Of a stretch of 64,000 nucleotides of DNA, positions 13,210 to 25,818 are shown in pieces. This DNA is from Paulownia fortunei (taxonomy: Eukaryota > Streptophyta > Magnoliopsida > Lamiales > Paulowniaceae): contig CM033109.1 of NCBI GenBank assembly GCA_019321725.1, forward strand, positions 22,723,993 through 22,787,992, written 5' to 3'. Below the pieces are notes generated by a model. It had not been told where the DNA came from. It made no database searches and saw only the letters and a program-made list of their open reading frames with translations. The position numbers and the translations under genes are program-made. The number at the start of each line of letters is the position of its first letter. Position 1 is the stretch's first letter.

Positions 13210-16200
13210 CTGCACACAGAGCAGACGAGGGGTATTAAAAGGAAATAGTACTACTGGATACTTCGTCTTGAACAGTATGCAAAAATCTTTCAGACAGAAA
13301 TAACCAGTAAAATGTGACGATAAAATCTTCTTCATTTATTTACATGTTAATTCCAACAAATAATAATTTAACGCCAAATAACTACAAGAACAGAAGAAAA
13401 AATAAAATAAAAATAAAAATAAAACCCAGGAAGGAAATGAAACTGGATTTCCTTTATGGGTTTAGATGAAAACTCAAGAATTGAAGACAGATACATAAAA
13501 CAGGTCGTTTGAAAAGAGGAGGGAATTTCTATTTTCAAAAAGGAAAACAAAAAATGAAAGATTCCGTAACGTCGTTTTCCTGTTCCTTTTTTCTCCTGTA
13601 GAAAGATCGGTAAACTTCGTAGAGTGAGCTAACCTCGGATCGAAGTTCACTGCCTTCAACCAGTCAGCTGTTCGACTTGCCGATGAGATTAATTTTCCTG
13701 ACCTGTTTGGACTAATGTCTGTTACAACTTATGTCAAGTGATTTGAATCCCACATTTGGCTGATTGTAATCCAATGAGGAGGCTTTGACCATATCCGTTT
13801 CAAGAATTAATTTTATGATAAGAAACCTAGAAAAAATAATTTGAGATAAATGAGAGTTAAAATTAAATTTGTGTTTATGTGGTTTGTTTTTTTTTTAAAT
13901 TTTGAAAATATGTAATGAAAACATTTGGCGTAACATATTTATTTTGGATGGTGTTTGGTTGAATTGTTATTTTATAAAAAAAAATTAAGAAAATGTGTAT
14001 GGTTATTAATGGATAGTTTTTTTTGGGAAAAAAAATGTATTGATAATATTTGATTTGATTTTATTTTTTAACATAGAATTTGATTGGAGTGTTGTTTTAT
14101 GAAAAATTAAGTAGGTAGAGGTATGTAACAAAAAAAAATCTTAAATGTCAAATAAGCACCTATTTAAAAAAAACAATATGTGAAACACGATTTTGTGAAA
14201 TAGAATTGCATGTAAGTTTCCGTATTACCAATTTTTTTTTCTTTACATTTTTCGCCCTTTTTTCTGTTTTCTTTTCCTTATTCTTTCTTCTTATTCTTTA
14301 CATATGGATTTATACCTGAAAGAAAACTTTAATCTTTTTGGGTTCTTGAAATAATGTGGAAAGACACGAATATTTTTACAGAAGTTCTGAGAATTACTTT
14401 CTTCAAGTAAAATGGAATATTGACTGGAAAGGTTTTGATGTTTGCAGATGTCTAGAGATAATCAGATACAAAGGTTTTTCTGATGATAATATTTGCCAAG
14501 ACTCATCCTAAGCTGGTATATTTGTTATTTAACAATGCATCATTAAGTTGTTATTACATTATTTTTTCTATACAAGCAAATTGTTTAGTGTTTTACACTG
14601 TATGTGAAGAAAAATATGGAAGTAATTTAGCAGATTAAACTGGGAAAAATGAACTGTTTTCTACCTGAATGATCTATGTGATTATTCATTATATAACTCA
14701 ATGTCTTCTGGTTCATTTTGAGACCTGTCTTGCTTTAAGTTGTTGACACACCCTGCTTCAGATTATACATTTAGAATTATATGTTGTCTGCAGAGGCACT
14801 ATGACATTGGTGTAGTACTGAAACTTACTTCTGGATAATGAGATGCTTTCAAAAAAAATTCCAGTATAACAAAACGCTAGTTTTTCCAGGTGCTTATTGA
14901 TCAGTTTATCATAAATGCTCTATTGAATTGGCTGAAAGCTTATTTATTATACGCAGTGGTTAGAGACTGTCAAGATACTGGATTAGTATTTTTGTTCGTT
15001 TCTTGTGTTAACTATTTATATTTTGGTGGCACCTTTTTTCTTCGTATATGCCCATAATTCACTTTCCCATCTAAGCTGATTGATTGGATTGTTTTTGTGG
15101 CTCATTTAATTGAGTAAAAATGCTTTTTTTTTTCAGCTATGAAAGCTTTCAGGATGCTGGTGGGAGAGATGTTGACAGTGTGATTGTCGAAACCAAATAA
15201 TGGCAATGCCTAGCATTTACCAGCGGTATCTGTTATTATCAGTTGTGACCGTACTTACTGGTTTTCTGCCAGCTATGAAGAACTTGAGGGAATTGTATTG
15301 AGTAAGAGGTCCTTCATTACAAACTATATCGTGTTGATTTTACTTACTGTCTAGCTGCAGGATGTTTCTTTTGAATATCTGAAGTGAGAATCATATATGG
15401 CATTGCCTAATTTAAGGTCCAGGAGAATTGTGATTATATGATTGTCTTGAGGAAGCCAAAGAATTAAAGCAGCAAACCTAGTATCTTTTAGTTTGTTTTA
15501 AAACATGGTACTCTTATGAACTTAAAAGGACATTGATTTTGAAACTCAACTTATGCATAGCACAACAATTTCTAGACTTTGATTTACTAACCACACCCTT
15601 CCTGACAAATATGGACTCTGTGCAATTAGGGATGGCAGTATGACAGGATCCAGTTACTTTCATCATGTTGCCTGCAAGCCTGAAAACTTCTTCTCTGAGA
15701 TTTGTAAAATCAAGAAAAGATTTGTGTAGCAGAAATTAAGCAAAGGTTGCAAATTGTGAGATTTGGATGAGAATGGCTTTGAACTAGGATGGATATCAAT
15801 CCATTTCTTGCAAAGCGCGAGGTCCATAGCAAATTAACGAAGAAAGGAGAGGATTTCAAGTGACCTGAATTTGTGGGGAATTCACATTTATCATGTCAAA
15901 TTATTTTATGCTTGATTGATTTAGCTACAGATTTATGTTGTAAGATTGGTTAAACTATTGATGAGCTAGAGATGAATCAAGGCCAGATCTTCAAATCAAA
16001 GACCCTTCATGGAATCACAATAATCTGCAATGCAGCTGCAGATCATCTCTATGTAATTTTGTCCAAGTGATTGATTTGTCTAGACACTGGATGCTTATAA
16101 GTAGTTAGAATTGCACAATATATAACCCTTCTTCTAATTAGATCCAAGAACCAGAATCAAATGATGAATCATTATGAAAGTTCGGCTTTGTTTCACTCTT
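13210..16200. other. Methyltransferase 5' UTR intron, promoter, and intergenic DNA
   Basis: The first part (to about 13.7 kb) is the likely 5' UTR intron and leader of the methyltransferase gene. From 13.7 to 16.2 kb the sequence is AT-rich, with poly-T tracts and no long frame on either strand. One short acceptor-like site followed by 20 open codons and a stop (15137-15200, +) is listed as a finding. The last few hundred bases should include the 3' UTR of carboxypeptidase copy A. Confidence 0.5.
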
Positions 16201-18773
16201 TCATAGAGGTATGCCTTGCATCCATCTCCTTAGCATTTCCAGTGATGCTTTTGGTTGATCCATTGGAACCAGGTGACCAGCATTATAGACCTTTAGGAAA
16301 GTGAGAGGTCCATGGCTTTTCTGTAACCCAGCCTGCACGCCGTCCACTTTAAATGGGACAGAAGGAGCCAACAGAAATTCTTTCTGACCTGACCATTGCA
16401 TGTTATCTACCCATCTTGAGTTTCCTGAACATGTAAAAGCACTGTCAGACTACTTCCTTTGATGATTTATGTCAGAAATTTATCAAGTGAAAAATGACAT
16501 AAGTCTAATTGGAGACAGAATGAAGTGTACCTATCCAGTTGCAAACAAGATCGTATTCCCCAGCATATATTAATAACCTGATTCCATCTTGTAGTAGTGC
16601 AGGAATACCAACTGCAAAATTCTTCATCCAGTCCCCTGTCATTGCATCATAAACTACACTACTACATGAAACAAATTCTATTTCTCCAACACCCAAAGCT
16701 TGTTTAACTGACATCTGGTTGAGGAAGTGCTCTGCATTTGAGAAGTCGTAGCACAGAGAACCATGACATTGTTTTCGAACATCATAGTACTGGAATAGAA
16801 GACATACAGATAAAGTTACTTACAATTATTCACAAGGTCAAAAAACGATCTGTCAAATTACTTATTTACGTTTACACCACCAGTGGAGGCAACGATATCA
16901 TTGAAAATGTTGTTGCAAACCCTGTAGGCCAGAGCACAAGCTGATGAACTGTTAGTGCCTGCAATGAAATTTCAAGTTAGGCAGAACATATAGATTTGGG
17001 GTTTAGGGGCAGAAAAGTTCAGCTAATGGGATGGAGTTGGAATTAAGTGTTACCACAAGCTTTTATTTCCTGTTCACATGTTGAAACTGACTGACTCAGG
17101 TAGTTATACCGAGACTTGTCGATCAGTTTCATGTCTAAAGCATAATCAGGATATGCTTTATACTGGATCTCCGGATTTGTCATTCCATTTCCAATGGCTA
17201 ATCCCTGCATTACGACTGGTGCATCGCGTTAGTTGCTCAGGCACAATACGATTACATATGAAGATAAAACTGATAACATACTCTCAGGTTTATGTGAACC
17301 CCTTCTTTATTTTGGTTTCTCTGGTGAATCTGAGCTGCAAAAGCAGGAATATAATGCCCAGCATATGATTCTCCAGTGATGTAGAAGTCGTTCTTTGCAT
17401 ACTGAGGATGCTTTTCAAAAAATGCCTGACAAGTTTTGAACAACACTATGAAGTAATAATTGCGACGGATCATGAAGTTTGTCATCAATGTGATTTGTGT
17501 ATCAATTGACATTGAGAGGATTTAGAAAAAGACCTGCAGGAAGTCATAGAAATCGACACCAGCTCCCTCTGAGTTGGTGCGAATGTCATCCCTGTCAGAA
17601 GAATAACTGAACCCCGTCCCTGTTGGCTGGTCTACATATATAAGGTTTGACTCCTGCCATATGATGTTACACATCAAAAAGTTTGAAAGATACGATGATT
17701 CTGTCTGATATGCATTTTCTGTTTTTGATGTGATATTCCTGTCCATGTATTGGTTTTGGATGATCAATGCATATTTACTGGACTTGCTAATGAGATAGCA
17801 GACTATGGAAAAAAGCTTGTACAATTGTCTTTTAACTATGAAGATAATGTACAATATTGGAAGAAGACATGGAGTGTACTAATTTAGAAGCTGTTAAATC
17901 AACTGTAGGAATGATTAGTGTGATGGAAAAATGACATATTATGAAGAGTTAAGAAGAAACTAGGAGTACCTTATCCCAACCGAAATCATTCCATACAAGT
18001 GACAAGTTGTTTGTCAAGTGAAAAGGGCCATTCTCATAAAACAAAGCCAACGAGCCACTGCATCCTGGTCCTCCCGTTAACCATACAACAACAGGGTCAT
18101 TTCTGTTCTTGTTCCTTGATTCGAAGAAAAAGTAGAACATCCTGCGACCATTATTCACTTTGAGCAGTTTGCTAATATTTTCTCACAAGGATAACATGAG
18201 CACTCAATAGATGTATATCCCAACTTTATTCTTGAAACTAATTCTTAATTATCAAAGGAATTATAATTTTTGACTGATATTTTCCTAAAGAAGAAGGGAA
18301 GTAGCAATGCATTCATATCTCAGACATGAGAATACAGTGGTTATCAGGCAGAAAAATAGCACCATAAATGTAACTTAAAAGCTTCAACATGTGATGGCCA
18401 ATTCAATTGATATTATTCTTACATACCTGGCACCTTTGGTGTGGGGAAGTCTATAATAGCCAGCATGGTGACCCAAATCTTGAACAGTAGCTCCAGTAGA
18501 ATTAGCAGTTCCAGAATCACTAAGATATGGGAATTGAAAACGCTTTTCGATGATTTTTGGTGCAGTGGCTGCAGGGTCATCTTCTAATATGTTGACATCA
18601 TGTCCAGGAAACAAGTTGAGCTCTCTGATGAACTTTTCTGCCTGTTGCTTTGGGAAATGTAAAGTCGAAGTTGGCAAAAGATTGTGATTACTAGCTTCTG
18701 AAGCTGGCAAAGTGGAAACAAATGAGAAAAGGGAAAGAAGAGGAAGAATGCAAAGAGAAAATGTTGGCATCAT
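16201..18773 (-). CDS. Serine carboxypeptidase-like protein, copy A, eight exons
   Basis: Peptidase family S10, closest by motif to Arabidopsis SCPL47-49; predicted vacuolar or secreted exopeptidase releasing C-terminal residues. Exons in transcript order: 18773-18427, 18141-17970, 17653-17534, 17425-17282, 17204-17054, 16958-16870, 16789-16531, 16424-16201; 501 aa. Signal peptide [18 protein letters not shown]. The oxyanion-hole block is [10 protein letters not shown]. The likely triad is Ser233 (TGESYAGHY), Asp421 ([11 protein letters not shown]) and His478 ([12 protein letters not shown]). The propeptide-like block [22 protein letters not shown] is present. Start 18773 fits a TATA-like element about 65 bp upstream and a proper signal peptide; the same frame runs about 100 codons further upstream but those residues look non-genic. 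Compared with B and C it is the divergent copy: it ends at GIPL, lacking their 12-13 residue C-terminal tail, and its second exon is 3 nt longer. Confidence 0.93.
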
Positions 18774-18837
18774 TCTGCTAGATTGTTCCCAGGGAAGAAT
18801 GGGTTTTAACCTCTGGTTTTGATATGCTATTATCCTT

Positions 18838-18847
18838 GAATTTATAG
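18838..18847 (-). promoter_or_regulatory. TATA-like element of carboxypeptidase copy A
   Basis: On the minus strand the sequence reads CTATAAATTC about 65 bp upstream of the chosen ATG at 18773. The spacing suits a short leader and argues against the ATGs further upstream. Called by eye only. Confidence 0.4.
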
Positions 18848-18849
18848 TG

Positions 18850-19860
18850 ATTGGAAGAGATATAGACATTAATGCTGATTGTGTATGCATAGCATCCTGA
18901 GATTTTTCAGAAAACAGTATTAATGATACAATGGACAGTTGTTTCATACCAGAAAAGGGTTGTATTTTGAATTTTGAATTTGCCTTTCTATTTAATCTTC
19001 TTTCTTTAAATTTTTTTAATAAAAAGAATTTAGATAATGACATAACGTCATAGTAAAAACTGGGATGATACATTGACTGCAGAAATATCCCAAATCTTCA
19101 GTTTGTCAAGATTCACTGTATCACCAGTTATGAATGAACTATCAGACTTCTTGCTTACAACACAGGCCCACTTATTAGTTTTGAATGCAAAACAGCTATA
19201 AAAAATAATTTATTCAGGCAATCAGGCTCCATGATTTTTCAAACTTTGAGCTGATTCTGTCATAACAGCTGATTTGAGTGCATTTAAATCTTTGGTCAAT
19301 ACTATTAGTCAGGAAAAGGGTTGGTTCATTGTCAAATTTCTACTCATTAAGCCAAAAAAGATAGAGCTTTTAAACTTTTTCAAGAAAAAAAAGATGTAAC
19401 ATGTGAAGTCTCTTCATGACCTGTTTTAATGTATGCTAATGATGGTTCAAATCAAGGTGGCAAGCCACTCGATTACCATTTAGACCTTTTCTATTTTAGC
19501 CCTTTTTTCAATCTGTGAAATTATAGACTCTAAAGTTAATCACTGACAATCATATTTCTTGGATTGGCAAATCAAACTGCTCCCTGCAAATTACTCTGAG
19601 AAATATGCTTATTCTGTGGTTGGATGTAAAAAAATAAATTCTCAGCGATGAATGATGGCAGATTCTGTTAGATTAATGGTAACACAAAAATGGTTGGAAG
19701 TCTGGAATCTGGATTGGTCAATACATTTGATGGTAACAGAGACAAGAATTAAGTTAACAATCATATCAGTAATGGAAAAGATTCAGGTACTGATTAGCAA
19801 GATTCAGGCTTATAACTTAAAAATCATAACGTAAAGTTCAATGGAGTTGGCAGATAGCAT
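18850..19860. other. Upstream region of copy A, no gene seen
   Basis: AT-rich promoter-side sequence of copy A. No coding motif, transposon end or RNA gene is visible. A possible acceptor-bounded remnant near 19585-19640 (-) could belong to the decayed fragment listed next. Confidence 0.4.
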
Positions 19861-19869
19861 ATTGCTGAG

Positions 19870-20225
19870 CTTGGCCTACCTCAGATGTTGCTGCAATTTC
19901 TTGAATACTTGTGCAACTCTTTGGATACCAAGTTCAGGTAAAGAATTTAGTGTTAACTCAAGGTTGCTTACTTTTTCCAAGTTTCCCAGCTTCTTTCACC
20001 TTATCAGTTAGTTTTCCCCTCTGATCAACTATTGTATATGTACTTGAAATCTCCTGCTGAAGGGCTTCTATGTTTTCAATATTAATCATTGCCTGCATTG
20101 TCTTGTCTTCTATTAGAAGCTCATAGTATATGCATATAATGTAATGATATCATGTCATTTAGCTGATATGACAATCACCTTGTCGATAATCTCCTGCATT
20201 TTCTTGTAGGTAACTGTCATGTTAT
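19870..20225 (-). pseudogene. Fragment of an unrecognised coiled-coil gene between copies A and B
   Basis: On the minus strand a short block encoding KMQEIIDK ends at a GT donor near 20180. After an acceptor near 20096, a block reads AMINIENIEALQQEISSTY and then TIVDQRGKLTDKVKEAGKLGK, ending at a good GTAAGC donor near 19972. A third possible exon (about 19926-19882) is open in one frame. The heptad-like, charged helical composition and correctly placed splice sites look like real exons, not chance. No start codon, other domains or family match could be found, so it is probably a remnant of a larger gene left between the carboxypeptidases. It could instead be the end of an unannotated gene. 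I do not recognise the family. Confidence 0.4.
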
Positions 20226-20624
20226 CATTAAACACAACATTTACATTTTATCAGTGTACTACAATTTGTTTTTTTTTTTTTCATTTGCTAAGGTATTATT
20301 TTCACAAATTTAAATATTAAAAGTAACAAAGTTGGATGCAGAACCATATTATGTAAATGAACAAGGATCCACTGCCATTACTCTACATAGAATAAAAACT
20401 CTGTAAAAGTAATGAGTGCTTTTTCTGTTTGCTTTAAAATGAATAAAGGGAAAACCAAAGGCGCCAAAGAAACTTTAGGAGAAAATGAATCCCTGAAAGG
20501 AAAAGGGTGCATGCTTTCTGTCAATAAGAGGCATCTTTATTTGTTCCATATATGTGCTCCTGATTCTGTAATTTCACATTTATCAAATGACCAAATTTTG
20601 AAAGGTTTCTATGGCTGGTTTAAA
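20226..20624. other. 3' flank of carboxypeptidase copy B
   Basis: From about 20425 onward this sequence aligns by eye with the 3' flank of copy C (about 25608-25818), sharing many runs such as TTTATCAAATGACCAAATTT. It is therefore part of the duplicated segment. The first part holds a poly-T run near 20270 and nothing else recognisable. Confidence 0.55.
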
Positions 20625-23600
20625 TCACATTGGAGTAAGGTGACCATCTGCTTGTGTTAAAGGGAATTTGCCCTGCATCCACCTCCTTAGCATTTCTAGG
20701 GATGCTTTTGGCTGATCCATTGGAACCATGTGACCGGCATCATGCACCTTAAGGAAGGTTAGAGGTCCATGGCCCTTCTGTAATCCAGCCTCCACGCCGT
20801 CAACTGAGAATGGGGTGGTGGGAGCCGCTACAAATTGCTTCTGTCCAGACCATTCCATGGCATGAACCCATCTTGAATTCCCTGTCCATATCAAAGCATA
20901 TACCATTGGATCTCTTCAGTTTCCTATATACTCAAAGGAGTACACAAAGCTGATTTCTAGTACGAATCAAAGAATCTTACCAAGCCAATTGCATAGGAGA
21001 TCGTACTCTCCAGCATATACCAGTAATTTGATTCCATCCTCCAGAAGTGCAGGAATTCCGACTTCAAGATTTCTCATCCAGTCCGTGATCATAGCCTCGT
21101 ACACTGTGGAACTACAAGAGACAAAATCTATGTCTCCAACACCAAGAGCATCTCTAACAGACTTTAGGTTCAGAAAATCCTCCATGTTGGAGAAGTCGTA
21201 GCACTGGTCACCATCACACTTCTTTCTTATATCATAATACTGCATGTGAAAGACGAAAAAATGCATCATGTGGTTAAACAATGTTTCTTTTGTTTCTTGT
21301 TCGTTTATGCTCCAAGATATGTAAAAGTTGCTCTTACATTTTTATTACCACCAGAAATGTCCAAAATGCGTCTGATGATGTTGTTGCAAACATTGAATGC
21401 CGCCACACAAGAAGATCCACCATCAGAACCTAAAGAAGAAAAACAAAACAAACAGTTATATTTCAGACCAAGCAGAACCAATATCAAATCCGGCTTTACT
21501 TTGACAGATATCAGACATTAGACAACTAAGTACTAAATATCATGTTATCAGGAGGCTGGAATTCAAATTTAAGCTTATGGCATAGAATTCGAATTATGAA
21601 TTACCGCAAAGCTTAATTGCTTGTTCGCAGTCTGAAACTGACTTTCTCAGGCTGTTATAATCAGATTGTTGAATCAGTTTCATGTCCAAAGCATAATCAG
21701 TGTATGCTCTGTACTGTATCTCGGGGTTTGTAAATCCATTGCCAATGGCAAATCCCTGAGAAATAACGAATAGATTACTTAAAAGCAGGATGGTAAATGT
21801 AATTTGAAGGCTGTGTTATATATTGCAATTCAGTTAAGGTACCTTTAGATTAATATGAATTCCTTCCTTGTTTTTGTTCCCTTGATGAACCCGAGCAGCA
21901 AAAGCAGGAATATAGTGCCCAGCATATGATTCTCCTGTAGCATAAAAATCATTCTTTGCATACTGAGGATGCTCCTTGAAGAAGGCCTAACATTGTAGAG
22001 TAAAGACCCGTACGTTCAGATATATAGAATGTGAATTCTTTATCTTGAAAGTGATCCCTTTTCTTTTTATGAGTGCATAATTACATGGATTGCATGTAAC
22101 GCATTTTTCTTCATTATAGGGATTCAAAACAAAGAAGCATGAATTGACATTTCTTCCTCTACAAGGACAGTTACCTCAGACAGCATACTCAAGAGAAATA
22201 CAAAGCATACTTAGAGAAACAAACCTGCAAGAAGTCATATAGATCATTGCTAACACCCTCCTCATTGTGCCTAATGTCTTCATCATCAGAACTATAGCTG
22301 AAACCAGTTCCAGTTGGCTGGTCGACATATATAAGATTTGATACCTGCGTATCAAGATCTCTAATGAATACGTATGTACCAACATTACAGCATAACGTTA
22401 AAAAGAAATGGAAATTAGGCAAAATGAAAAGAAAAAACAAATGTACTTTGATAGCAATCAATTCTTTAAAGTAACAACATGTCTTTGGAAAGGAAGCTTA
22501 AAAATACCTTGTCCCATCCAAAATCATTCCATGCTAATGACAGATTGCTTGTTATGTGGAAGGGGCCATTTTCATAAAACAAAGCCAATTCACTACTGCA
22601 CCCTGGTCCTCCACTTAGCCATATAACTACAGGATCCATACTGCTGTTCCTCGACTCAAAGAAAAAATAGAACATCCTGCAAGCATTATCTCAAGAAGTT
22701 GAGGAAAAGGCCTTCTGACATAACAATTGGCTCAATATTAAGAAACATGACAAAAAATGTAGAGCATGATATTGCCATTTGCATATTTTTGGCATTTATT
22801 ACAGTATAAACTTAGAATTCCAAACAGGGAGGATGCTTATAAAATTATAGTATCATAGAAAGACACAGAGGGTCTTTTACGACTCTGACAGGCAGGAGAA
22901 AGAATGGGGTTCTATTATTCACTTGAAATCCAGAGAAAAAAAAAAATGTTGTCGGCAATTCTGTAAATATTTTCCACTAGTTTGCAGCATTCTTTTCTGG
23001 ATATCATCTCAGAAGAAGACTTCCACACATTTTTGAATGAACTAAGTAAGTGTTTGAACACAAGCAGCAGCAAGCAAATCCAAGATCAGTTGATCATATA
23101 TGTGCTCCAACCTTCAGACTATATATTTTCCACCTTCTCAATTGAATGAATATACACAGATATTTACATGATAAATGTATATATATTTCATTTCCCATAT
23201 TCATCTTTCTTCCTGAAAATCAGTCAAACAAGTAATTAAATCTTCTCAGAAAGAAAAAAAAAATGCCTTAACAACACTCATCATTGATGCGGCACAACTC
23301 ACATTCACACACAAACACACACGTACTTAAGAAAAGTACATGAACTATACTCAATACTTCATTGGAATCAGCATGCATTAGAAAACACAGTAGACATTGT
23401 AAGTAACTTATACCTTGCATCTTTAGTGTGTGGCAGTTTATAATAACCAGCATGGTGGCCCAAGTCTTGTACAGAAGTCCCTGAATCCCCAAGAAATGGG
23501 AATTTAAATCTCTTTTCAACAATTCTTGATACACCAAAATTATAATCTTGGCTAGCATGGTGGTTCACTTCATGCTTTGGGAACAAGTTGAGGGCTCGGA

Positions 23601-23754
23601 TGAGTTTTTCAGCCCGTGTTCTTGGGAATTTATAATTGGAAGAAGACATAAGAAAACTGTCATCATTGGTTCCTGCTGATGAAAGAGTTACACAACTGAG
23701 GAAAACGGAAAGAAATGACGCAAAGTAATGAGAGAAAGAAAGTGTTGAGGCCAT
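20625..23754 (-). CDS. Serine carboxypeptidase-like protein, copy B, eight exons
   Basis: S10 carboxypeptidase, SCPL47-49-like. Exons in transcript order: 23754-23414, 22676-22508, 22344-22225, 21986-21843, 21755-21605, 21429-21338, 21239-20981, 20881-20625; 510 aa. Signal peptide from [20 protein letters not shown]; the codon two positions earlier is TTG, so the ATG at 23754 is used. The oxyanion block is [11 protein letters not shown], with Ser where C has Thr. The likely triad is Ser230 (TGESYAGHY), Asp419 ([11 protein letters not shown]) and His476 ([12 protein letters not shown]). Exon phases match those of copies A and C exactly; exon 6 carries one extra codon (GGNKN). The protein and several introns are nearly identical to copy C, so this pair arose by recent tandem duplication. 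It looks functional, with no stops or frameshifts. Confidence 0.94.
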
Positions 23755-23808
23755 TTTCAATAGCTAAAAGTTTATGAGAACGAATGCAAAGACTGTTTTC
23801 TCTATGAG

Positions 23809-23820
23809 TTATATATATGC
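23809..23820 (-). promoter_or_regulatory. TATA-like element of carboxypeptidase copy B
   Basis: The minus strand reads GCATATATATAA about 55 bp upstream of the ATG at 23754. A similar element sits at the matching place before copy C, so it belongs to the duplicated promoter. Confidence 0.45.
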
Positions 23821-23885
23821 ATAATAGCCTTTGGGTGATGGAGTTAGAAATGCATTGTATGCGTGTCTGTGTGTGTGTGTTGTGA

Positions 23886-23904
23886 GGGGGGGGGGGGGGG
23901 GGGG
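23886..23904 (+). repeat. 19-bp poly-G tract upstream of copy B
   Basis: An uninterrupted run of 19 G on the plus strand, directly after a TG-rich microsatellite (about 23862-23881). It lies about 130 bp upstream of the copy B start codon. The matching position before copy C holds a different G-rich sequence. Confidence 0.85.
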
Positions 23905-23984
23905 ATAATTTAGGGGCTTTGAATTGCTAGAATTACTAGATTTTTGTAATTAGTTTTTAGATTCAATAAATTTCTAGTTGACTT

Positions 23985-24293
23985 TTCTACTATTTATATT
24001 GTTATTATAATTATTATTATTGTTTACACTAGGATAAAAGTATGAATAATTTTGATTTTTTCTAAATATTTGATCTGACTAAAAATATCTCTATGATAGT
24101 GTTATTTTAATGATAATTATGCAAATTAATATTGCTGTTATCTTGAATTCAGATTTTGATACTACCTTCAATTTTGAAAATGTATTTTAAACATTGAAGT
24201 TAGATTTTGTCTTGTAGGAAGATTTTTAAAGTTCATTAGAATTGTCTAAATTCATTTATAAATTATTAAATTTCTGCTTAGTTTTTCTATTTA

Positions 24294-24337
<44 letters not shown>

Positions 24338-25215
24338 TATAATTATATATATTACTACAAATATATGAATAGCTGTGAAAGTTTCTTTCAATTTTATCCC
24401 ACTATATATCCTTAACATCCTTGTGATTCTTTTATGTGAATGGCAATTATGTAAATTAACATTGTTATTATATTAAATTTAAATTTTGATTATATACCGA
24501 ATAGTTAGCATCACAGAAAATCAAGGTTTATCATAAGTAAGGAAAGTCCGAAGGCTAATTGGCAATTGATTTGAAAAATGTATTAATTATAAACCTTAAA
24601 TTTAAACTTGTCTTATGATAAGATTTTATGAATGCATTGAATTGTCTAATTTATTTCTAAATTTACTAAATTGCTTCTCTAACAATATTAAAATAATATA
24701 ATTACAAGAATAATAATGATATAAGTACTACTACTACTAATGATAAAAATAATAATAATAATAATTTTATAAAAGTATGATTGGCATATAAAGTTTTTTA
24801 GAATTTTATTCCGACTAAAATATCCTTATAATAGTATTAATTTTAATGGCAAATGTGTACATTAGCATTGTTATTATCTTGAATTTAGATTTTGATAATA
24901 TATTGAATTTAGAAAGTGAATTAATTTAAAACCTTGAACTTAAATTTTATACTCCTATGATTTTTTGAGTTCATTAAACTGTCTAAATTTATTTCCAGAA
25001 ATATTAAATTCTTAACCGTTTTTCTCTATCTATCTATGTATTCTATATCTATTTATATTATCTTACTTATTTATATTGTATTATATTATAATATATTCAA
25101 TTATTATAATACTAACTATTAGTATTATATTATTTATACTATTATAAAAGTATGAATAAATTTGAAAGTCTCGTACAATTTTTAATTTAACTAAAATATC
25201 CCTATCTGTTTAATG
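23985..25215. repeat. Degenerate tandem array of about 3.5 units, 325-410 bp each
   Basis: Four blocks share ordered landmarks. One is AAGTATGAATAA-like, at about 24040, 24362, 24774 and 25148. It is followed by an ACTAAAATATCCCTAT-like word, then TGGCAATTATGTAAATTA-like, TATCTTGAATTTAGATTTTG-like (about 24139, 24469, 24866), and a GTCTAAATTTATTT-like word with ATTAAATTTCT. The fourth unit stops after GGGAATTATGTAAAATT near 25220. CT, TA and TAA microsatellites are embedded in it. No protein is encoded. It lies wholly between copies B and C, just beyond the duplicated promoter of B. Confidence 0.7.
24294..24337. repeat. Compound (CT)n(TA)n microsatellite
   Basis: About 12 CT units run directly into about 10 TA units, inside the first junction of the degenerate array. 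Confidence 0.9.
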
Positions 25216-25721
25216 GGAATTATGTAAAATTGGGAAAAGATTGACAAAGAAAAGCTACAAGAAGATGCGGACTGTATTCTTGTAGATTGTTTCACTGAGG
25301 AAACTGATTTTAATTGATGAATTTGTTATATGGCTGGTTCTGCATTACTGCATATGTTAATCTTCTTCGACATAGACAGTAGAAGGTTTATAAGCAGTAT
25401 GCTAATTGTATATACAGCAGTAACAGACTTTTACTGATTAAAAGGAAAAGTGAAATTAATGATTCTATAGTTAATATTATAGTTAACTGTCATGTTAAAT
25501 GTTGGACTGTCTCTACTGGCTTTGGTAAAATAGATCGTATCAACATTGAACATTATTACAATTATCAACATGGGTACTATAATTTGGATATTAACTTTCA
25601 TTTCTGTTTGCTTTAAAATGAATACAGGGAAATCAAAGGCAGGAAAGACACTTTCGGAGAAGAAAAATGAAGGAAAAGGGTGCATTTGATCTGTGTGGTA
25701 AGCGGCATCTTTCTTTGTTCC

Positions 25722-25747
25722 ATATATATATATATATATATATATAT
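25722..25747. repeat. (AT)13 microsatellite in 3' flank of copy C
   Basis: A run of AT dinucleotides interrupts the 3' flanking sequence of copy C. The homologous site in the copy B flank reads only CCATATATGTG, so the repeat expanded after duplication. Confidence 0.9.
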
Positions 25748-25818
25748 GAACTCCTGATTCTGTAATTTTACATTTATCAAATGACCAAATTTAGAAATGG
25801 TTGTATGGCAAGTTTAAA

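Noticed and set aside
18774..19073. In-frame upstream extension of carboxypeptidase copy A to an ATG at 19073
   Set aside because: The extra 100 residues have no homologue feature, would bury the signal peptide, and a TATA-like element lies within them.
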